Under the pieces are notes generated by a model. The model saw only the letters and a list, made by a program, of their open reading frames with translations. It ran no database searches and was not told where the DNA came from. The translations under genes were made by a program, and so were the position numbers. From the NCBI GenBank assembly GCA_028690445.1, contig JAQVBE010000010.1:1-64000 (forward strand): 64,000 nt of DNA, read 5' to 3'. Position 1 is the stretch's first letter. Each line of letters begins with the position of its first letter. Shown in pieces: positions 58,866-64,000 of this stretch. Origin of the DNA: Aliarcobacter sp. (lineage in GTDB: Bacteria > Campylobacterota > Campylobacteria > Campylobacterales > Arcobacteraceae).

Positions 58866-60218
58866 TTATCTAGGGATTTTGGGCATCCCATTTGGTCCCA
58901 TTTGAGACAACATATTTTGTAAACCTTTCATTCCACCTTTGCTAGAAAGTTGTTTTGCCATTTTTGAAGCATTTTTAAATTGCTTTAAAATTTTATTTAT
59001 TTGAACTTCAGAAAGTCCTGAACCAATAGAAATTCTCTTTTTTCTACTTGGATTCATCAAATCTGGATTTTCTCTTTCTTTTAAAGTCATAGAACCAATA
59101 AGCGCTTTTATTCTTTTTATCTCAGCTGAGTTTTCAAAATCCATATCTTTTAATGGTCCAGCAACTTGAGAAAGACCTGGAATCATTCCAATAATAGATT
59201 TCATAGAACCTAATTTACTCATCATTGAAAGTTGATCTAAAAAGTCATTAAAATTAAACTCACCTTTTTTAATCTTTTTACTAACTTCCTTCGCTTTTTT
59301 CTCATCAATAATTGCAGATGTTTTTTCAGCAAGCCCTTCCATATCTCCAAGACCTAATAATCTTGAAACAATTCTATCTGGAATAAATACTTCTAAATCT
59401 GGCATTTTTTCACCAGTTCCAATAAATCTTAAAGGAACTTCAACTTGATTAGCAATAGAAAGAGCAACTCCACCTTTTGTATCACCATCATATTTTGATA
59501 AAATTACACCATCAATTCCAATTTTTTCTTTAAAAGTAGTTGCTGTTTTCGTTGCATCATGTCCTGTTAGTGCATCTGCTACATAAAAAATTTCGTTTGG
59601 TTTTACTGCATCTTTTATATTTTTTAATTGAAGCATTAACTCTTCATCGATTGCAAGCCGTCCAGCTGTATCTATTAATAAAACATCATAATGTTCTTTT
59701 GTAGCTTTTTCTTTTGCTGCCAGTGCAATTTTAATTGGATCTTTTTCAACATCATCAAAATAAATATCCACTTCAATTTGAGCTGCAATTTGTTTTAATT
59801 GCTCAACTGCTGCAAGTCTTTGTAAGTCACAAGCTGCAACTAAAACTTTTTTCTTTCTAATTTTTAAATAGTTTGCTAATTTTCCAGCTGTAGTTGTTTT
59901 TCCAGAACCTTGTAGTCCTGTCATTAAAATTGTTGTAGGAGGTGTATTTGAAAAAACAAAACCTTGATTTCCAGGAACTGTTAAAAGATTTGTTAATTCG
60001 CTTTTCATTGCTCTTAAAAAAGAGTCTTGTCCAATACCTGCATTTTTTGTTTGTAATTCAATTGCTGCTATTAATTCTTTTGTAGTTTTATGATGCACAT
60101 CTGCTTTTAATAAAGCTTTTTTTAGTTCTGCTGTTGCTTTTGTTAAAGCTGCAACATCATCTTGATGTCTTATTTTGTTAACTGCATTTCGAATTGAGCC
60201 GGTTATTGAATCAAACAA
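58866..60218 (-). CDS. ffh: Signal recognition particle protein Ffh
   Basis: Ffh is the SRP54 GTPase that delivers membrane proteins with SRP RNA and FtsY. With TTG at 60218 the product has 450 residues. I chose it because GGAG sits 7 bases ahead and the sequence then starts like other Ffh proteins (LFDSITGSIRNAVNKIR). The G1 motif is TGLQGSGKTTTAGKLA; the later DLQRLAAVEQLKQ, DTAGRLAIDEEL and SKYDGDTKGG follow. The C-terminal M domain (about 300-450) is Met-rich and has GSGLSEVQINKILKQF. No gene for the SRP RNA is seen nearby. Confidence 0.96.
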   Translation of the reverse strand: MFDSITGSIRNAVNKIRHQDDVAALTKATAELKKALLKADVHHKTTKELIAAIELQTKNAGIGQDSFLRAMKSELTNLLTVPGNQGFVFSNTPPTTILMTGLQGSGKTTTAGKLANYLKIRKKKVLVAACDLQRLAAVEQLKQIAAQIEVDIYFDDVEKDPIKIALAAKEKATKEHYDVLLIDTAGRLAIDEELMLQLKNIKDAVKPNEIFYVADALTGHDATKTATTFKEKIGIDGVILSKYDGDTKGGVALSIANQVEVPLRFIGTGEKMPDLEVFIPDRIVSRLLGLGDMEGLAEKTSAIIDEKKAKEVSKKIKKGEFNFNDFLDQLSMMSKLGSMKSIIGMIPGLSQVAGPLKDMDFENSAEIKRIKALIGSMTLKERENPDLMNPSRKKRISIGSGLSEVQINKILKQFKNASKMAKQLSSKGGMKGLQNMLSQMGPNGMPKIPR

Positions 60219-60248
60219 AGTAAATCTCCACAATTTTTAAATTGCAAG

Positions 60249-60254
60249 ATTATA
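60249..60254 (-). promoter_or_regulatory. Putative -10 box of ffh
   Basis: TATAAT on the minus strand lies about 30 bases ahead of the ffh TTG. The -35 region is weak. The 130-base gap to the pseudouridine synthase gene (60234-60365) is otherwise AT-rich with no gene. Confidence 0.45.
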
Positions 60255-60365
60255 CTTTAGAAATACTTTGATTTAGTTTAAGTAAAATCTACTTTAAGTA
60301 CATTTTTATTTTTATTTTTATTAAAAATCCCTAAAAATAAGCATTTTTATATAATCAAACCTTAA

Positions 60366-61124
60366 TTATGAATTAAAGTCATACACTCTAAATTCTTTTG
60401 GTTCAGGTGATTCAAAAGTATAATCAAAAATTTTAGTTACTTTTGAGTGAAGTAAAACTCTATTTATATTAGAAGCTGTTCTTCCATAAATTGCATCGCC
60501 AATAATTGGTAATCCAACAGAATTTAAATGAACTCTAATTTGATGAGTTCTTCCTGATTCAATAACTACTTTTACTTTTGATTTATTTCCCTCAACTAAA
60601 ACAGGATAAACTGTACTTTTAGCTGGTTTTCCCCTTTTTACATCAATTTTTGATTTTGCCATTCCTCTATCTTTCGTAGTTAGAATGGGTTTATCAATCT
60701 CTATTTCCTCAACAACTTTTCCTTCAACAATAGCAACATACTCTTTGTAAACTTTATTTGCTTGAAACTCTTTAATTGCTTTTTTCTGAAAATCTTCATT
60801 TTTTGCAAACATCATAACACCACTTGTTTCTTTATCAAGTCTATTTAATAAAATTGCATTTTCATATTTTTTAGCAACATCATCAGCTGTTAAAAATGCT
60901 GGTTTATCCACTACTAAAATATCTTTATCTTCAAATATTACTTTTATCTTTCCAATTTCTTTTATGTTAAATTTAGTATCTGTTCTAATTTCACCTCGTG
61001 CAATTAAAACTTTTTGTTCACCAACTTTTACCACTCCTCTATCTATTAACTCTTTTGCTTTTGAGTTTGATATATTTTCTTGTTGTGCTAATACTTTGTA
61101 TGCTTTATCATAAGTTACAGCCAT
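60366..61124 (-). CDS. RluA-family pseudouridine synthase with S4 domain
   Basis: A 252-residue RNA pseudouridine synthase. The first 60 residues are an S4-like domain (ISNSKAKELIDRGVVKVGEQ), followed by the catalytic domain with the conserved RLDKETSGVMMFAK (catalytic Asp) and the VESGRTHQIRVHLNSVGLPIIGDAIYG-type block (IESGRTHQIRVH). The target is likely 23S rRNA, exact position not deducible. It overlaps waaA by 10 bases. Confidence 0.91.
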   Translation of the reverse strand: MAVTYDKAYKVLAQQENISNSKAKELIDRGVVKVGEQKVLIARGEIRTDTKFNIKEIGKIKVIFEDKDILVVDKPAFLTADDVAKKYENAILLNRLDKETSGVMMFAKNEDFQKKAIKEFQANKVYKEYVAIVEGKVVEEIEIDKPILTTKDRGMAKSKIDVKRGKPAKSTVYPVLVEGNKSKVKVVIESGRTHQIRVHLNSVGLPIIGDAIYGRTASNINRVLLHSKVTKIFDYTFESPEPKEFRVYDFNS

Positions 61125-62263
61125 TTGTTTATCTCCTTTATTATAGGTTCAATCGAACCTGCTTTTGTTAGAATTGGTTTTTCTAAATTTTTTATATTAT
61201 TTAAATAATTACCTAATTCATCATTTTGAATTAAATAGTAATTTTTTATACAATCAAAAAGAGATTTCTGATTAAATATATTTTTACCACTTATTATCTT
61301 GCAATTAAAAAAAGCAGGTTCAACAGGATTATGTCCACCTATTTTCTCAAATGCACCACCAAGAATAACCACATCTGATATTGCATAAATATCATTTAAT
61401 ATTCCCATTTTATCAACTAAAATTATATCAGAATCAAAATCATCTTTTATAGAATATCTTTGATATGAAATATTTTTATCTTTTATAAATTCACGAATTA
61501 AAAAATCAACTTTATCAAATCTTTCTGGATGCCTTGGAACAATTATCAATTTTCCTTGCTCTTTTTTATAAGCATTTAAAATTAATTTTTCCTCATTTTC
61601 ATGGGTACTAGCAGCCGTTATCATAACTTGTTTTGGTTTTTCTAACTTTATATTTACTTTTGGCAATTGTGCTAGTTTTATATTTCCAATAACTTCAACA
61701 TTAAAAGCACCCAGTTCTTCAAGTCTATGTTTATCAATTTCGCTTTGTGCAAAAACTTTATCAATATTTTGAAATATTCTTTTATAAAAAAAAGAAAATC
61801 TTTTATACGATTTATAAGATTTATCTGAAATTCTTGCATTTATTAATAAAGTTTTTGCACCTTTTTTCTTTGCAAATAAAAAAAGTAAATACCAAAGTTC
61901 AGCTTCCATCACAACTAAAACTTTTTGTTTGTTTACCCAAAAAGGTAAAAATATTTCAAAAGGCAAATATCTAACATTTGAAGATATTTTTTTTGCTTCT
62001 TCAAATCCAGTATTTGTTATAACTGAAATATTTACATTTTCTAAATAATTATCAATCAAAGGTTTGATAGCTTTTGTTTCACCCATTGAACATGAATGAA
62101 ACCAAACGCCATTTTCTTTAAATGGAGTATTATCTTTTAAAAAAAACTTTGCTGGAATTGCTTGTCTATACTTAGAGTTTCGTGACTTAAATATCAAATA
62201 AGGAATTGCTAGTATATAAATAAAACTTAGTAATAAGTAATAGAATATACTAAAAAGGCTCAA
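61115..62263 (-). CDS. waaA: 3-deoxy-D-manno-octulosonic acid (Kdo) transferase
   Basis: WaaA adds Kdo to lipid A in the inner membrane. The 382-residue protein has a membrane anchor at the N terminus (FSIFYYLLLSFIYILAIPYLI), the GT30 block WFHSCSMGETKAIKPLI with catalytic Glu, VVMEAELWYLLFLF, VITAASTHENEEKLIL (nucleotide-binding) and the C-terminal GGAFEKIGGHNPVEPAFF. It overlaps the pseudouridine synthase and lies 2 bases after the zinc-ribbon gene. Confidence 0.94.
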   Translation of the reverse strand: MSLFSIFYYLLLSFIYILAIPYLIFKSRNSKYRQAIPAKFFLKDNTPFKENGVWFHSCSMGETKAIKPLIDNYLENVNISVITNTGFEEAKKISSNVRYLPFEIFLPFWVNKQKVLVVMEAELWYLLFLFAKKKGAKTLLINARISDKSYKSYKRFSFFYKRIFQNIDKVFAQSEIDKHRLEELGAFNVEVIGNIKLAQLPKVNIKLEKPKQVMITAASTHENEEKLILNAYKKEQGKLIIVPRHPERFDKVDFLIREFIKDKNISYQRYSIKDDFDSDIILVDKMGILNDIYAISDVVILGGAFEKIGGHNPVEPAFFNCKIISGKNIFNQKSLFDCIKNYYLIQNDELGNYLNNIKNLEKPILTKAGSIEPIIKEINKWL

Positions 62264-62265
62264 GA

Positions 62266-62985
62266 TTAAGCCTCTTCTATTTCATCTTCTTTATAAAGGA
62301 TTCTTCCACAATGTGGACAATTGACAATTTCTTCTGCTTTAATAACCTCAGCATAAGTTTTATCATTAATTTTCATATAACATCCATAACATGCTTGTTT
62401 TTTTACAGGTACAACAGCTGAGTCTTTTGCCCATCTTTTGATTTTTTCATAAAAAGTTAAAATTTTATTATCAAATTTTTCTAATAATTCACTTCTTTCT
62501 TGATATACAACATTTCTTTCTTTACTTATTTCTTCAATTGTAGAATCAACTGCAACTTGGATTTCTTTAATATCTTCTTCTTCAACAGCTAATTTTTCTT
62601 GCAACTCTTTTAAAGTCACTTCTTTATTTTTAGTAAGATTATCTAATCTATCAATCTCTTCATTAGCAAATGAAATTTGCTCTTTTGCAATTTCTTCTTC
62701 TAATTGTAGAGCTTTTAGCTCTTTTTCGTTATTAACATCTTTATTTTTTTTAGCGATGTTTTCTAACTTAGTTTTTAATTCTGCTAAGTGAATATTATTT
62801 TTTGTTCTTTTTGATTTTACATCATCTATTTCTAAATAAATAGAATTAATTGATGCTTTGATTGATGCTGCTGTTTCAACAAATGTTGCTAATTTAGCTT
62901 TTTCATTTTCAATCTTAGGTTCAAACATACTAATTGCTGTATCAAATTTTGATAATTTGATTAAATCCTCTAAATACTTATTCAA
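62266..62985 (-). CDS. Coiled-coil protein with C-terminal zinc ribbon
   Basis: A 239-residue protein: about 180 residues of heptad coiled coil (EEEIAKEQISFANEEIDRLDN, KEVTLKELQEKLAVEEEDI) followed by a C4 zinc ribbon with CYGC and CPHC. Similar proteins are annotated as zinc ribbon domain or nucleic-acid-binding proteins; the function is unknown. The same neighbours (Nif3-like and waaA) are found in Campylobacter as I recall. It overlaps the Nif3-like gene by 8 bases. Confidence 0.85.
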   Translation of the reverse strand: MNKYLEDLIKLSKFDTAISMFEPKIENEKAKLATFVETAASIKASINSIYLEIDDVKSKRTKNNIHLAELKTKLENIAKKNKDVNNEKELKALQLEEEIAKEQISFANEEIDRLDNLTKNKEVTLKELQEKLAVEEEDIKEIQVAVDSTIEEISKERNVVYQERSELLEKFDNKILTFYEKIKRWAKDSAVVPVKKQACYGCYMKINDKTYAEVIKAEEIVNCPHCGRILYKEDEIEEA

Positions 62986-63733
62986 CCGTTTCTCCTTCTA
63001 TAAAAAACTCAAATGGATTTTTTGAAGCTGTTATTATAGCTTTTAATTTATTTTTTTTCAAATATTCTGAAACAAGTCCCTCTACCAGGGTGTTGAAGTA
63101 TCTTTCACTCTCATAGTGTCTTATATCAATAAGTGATAAACCTCGTGCTTTTGCTTCCATTGCATCATGATACTTTATATCACCTGTTAAAAAACAATCA
63201 GCTTTAATTTCATCAATTAAAGACATTCCAGAACCTGTAATAATTGCTATTTTTTTAATAAAATCATTACATCTAACGGCACTTGTAGTTTTTAAATTTA
63301 ACTTTGAAGATACATATTTTACTAACTCATCAAAGCTCATATTTACATCACAATAAGAAATAAACTCTTTTGAATTTTCTATTTTAAATCCAAGAATTTC
63401 TTCTGTAACATATTTATTTAAATGAGTTTTATCAATATTTGTGTGCATTGAGATTAATGAAATATCTTTTTTGATTAATTCTTTTAATAATTTTGTACTA
63501 TAAGTGTCAAAATTTACTCTTTTTAAACCTGAAAAAATCAAAGGATGATGAGTTATTATCAAAGAATTTTTTTTCACTTTTGATAATAACTCTTCATCCA
63601 AATCGATACTAATATAAATATTGTTTATTTCATCTTCAAAAGAACCAACAAGAAGTCCAGCATTATCCCATTTTTCTTGAAGTTCAAATGGTGATATTTC
63701 ATTTAAAACATCATAAATTTCTTGAAGTTTCAA
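62978..63733 (-). CDS. Nif3/YbgI-like dinuclear metal-centre protein
   Basis: A 251-residue Nif3-like protein: EISPFELQEKWDNAGLLVG at the start, the metal-binding TIHHPLIFSGLKRVN-type block (SLIITHHPLIFSG) and SMHTNIDKTHLNKY, and the late GDIKYHDAMEAKARGLSLIDIRHYESE. The family forms rings with a di-metal centre and may have a GTP cyclohydrolase-related activity, but no firm function. It lies 9 bases after glyQ. Confidence 0.93.
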   Translation of the reverse strand: MKLQEIYDVLNEISPFELQEKWDNAGLLVGSFEDEINNIYISIDLDEELLSKVKKNSLIITHHPLIFSGLKRVNFDTYSTKLLKELIKKDISLISMHTNIDKTHLNKYVTEEILGFKIENSKEFISYCDVNMSFDELVKYVSSKLNLKTTSAVRCNDFIKKIAIITGSGMSLIDEIKADCFLTGDIKYHDAMEAKARGLSLIDIRHYESERYFNTLVEGLVSEYLKKNKLKAIITASKNPFEFFIEGETVE

Positions 63734-63742
63734 ATTTTTCTC

Positions 63743-64000
63743 TTAAAGAAACAATTCAGGATGTTTTATTTTTAACTCTTCCAAGGCTTTTAAAGAAGCA
63801 GGACTTCCAATTCTTGCTAATCTTTGTGGTTCTTGTTCTTTATATAAAACGGCACAACCTTGAGCCAATTCTCGCACTTTTAAAATATAATTTTGTCTCT
63901 CTGTTACAGAAATTGCTTTTCTTGCATCTAAAGTATTAAAAGCATGACTTGCAATCATACATTGATCATACGCAGGAAGGGGAAGAGCTGCTTCTAAACA
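63743..64000 (-). CDS. glyQ: Glycyl-tRNA synthetase alpha subunit, 3' part
   Basis: The window edge cuts this gene; 85 C-terminal residues are visible. They begin [14 protein letters not shown] and continue [33 protein letters not shown], characteristic of GlyQ, the alpha subunit of the bacterial tetrameric GlyRS. It charges tRNA-Gly with the GlyS beta subunit. The downstream genes follow the C. jejuni order I recall from glyQ through ffh to rimM. Confidence 0.93.
   Translation of the reverse strand, partial: CLEAALPLPAYDQCMIASHAFNTLDARKAISVTERQNYILKVRELAQGCAVLYKEQEPQRLARIGSPASLKALEELKIKHPELFL

Noticed and set aside
1..64000. Search for CRISPR arrays, insertion sequences, prophage genes and tRNAs
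   Set aside because: No regularly spaced direct repeats, transposase or integrase sequences, or tRNA cloverleaves were recognised by eye.

Overview
The window is AT-rich bacterial DNA, densely packed with genes on both strands. Gene content points to an Arcobacter-group member of the Campylobacterota (formerly Epsilonproteobacteria). The flagellar set includes FlhF/FlhG, FliY, a CheZ-like phosphatase and large periplasmic TPR proteins. The block glyQ - Nif3-like - zinc-ribbon - waaA - rlu - ffh - rpsP - KH - rimM has the order I recall from Campylobacter jejuni. The species is inferred; no marker RNA gene lies in the window.

Left part (1-10.6 kb): a consensus sigma-70 promoter with a GC-rich start region fires leftward off the edge and is probably that of an rRNA or tRNA operon. 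Then come a small c-type cytochrome lipoprotein and clpS-clpA (minus strand), followed by a seven-gene plus-strand MoxR/DUF58/BatA-BatB-BatC-BatD operon and bioD.

Metabolic island (10.9-19.3 kb, plus strand): a citrate-lyase-beta-like protein, an acyl-CoA synthetase fused to a second CitE-like domain, a mesaconyl-CoA-hydratase-like double hotdog protein, a third CitE/malyl-CoA-lyase-like protein, then a class I fumarase and an FAH-like orphan under their own signals. Together they could interconvert C5 dicarboxyl-CoA compounds (methylmalyl-, mesaconyl- and citramalyl-CoA). They would link propionyl-CoA plus glyoxylate to pyruvate plus acetyl-CoA, or a related C4/C5 acid route. This is the best candidate for an undescribed pathway here.

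Middle (19.3-26.3 kb): a NIT-HAMP-MCP-CZB chemoreceptor, a degraded mscL, a flavin-reductase-like protein, a small unknown, an MFS transporter and a short molybdopterin oxidoreductase.

Flagellar island (26.4-57.8 kb): about 29 kb on the minus strand from cheY down to flhA, plus flgG and two unknowns on the plus strand. It holds export (flhA, flhB, fliR, fliH, fliI), rod (flgB, flgC, flgF, fliE, a flgJ-type rod-binding protein), hook (flgD, two flgE, fliK, flgL), C-ring (fliF, fliG, fliN, fliY), placement (flhF, flhG) and chemotaxis genes (cheY, cheZ-like). fliK is split by a one-base shift at an A7 run. The CheZ-like protein carries four FliM-like CheY-binding-type peptides. Two unrelated-looking 665-residue TPR proteins may be scaffold parts of a high-torque motor. 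fliM, fliP, fliQ, flgH, flgI, flgK, fliD, flagellin and motAB are not in the window.

Right part (57.8-64 kb, minus strand): rimM, KH protein, rpsP, ffh, a pseudouridine synthase, waaA, a zinc-ribbon coiled coil, a Nif3-like protein and the 3' end of glyQ. trmD and rplS, expected after rimM, are missing because the flagellar island abuts at that point. No insertion sequences, CRISPR arrays or tRNA genes were seen. No gene-free stretch exceeds 300 bases.
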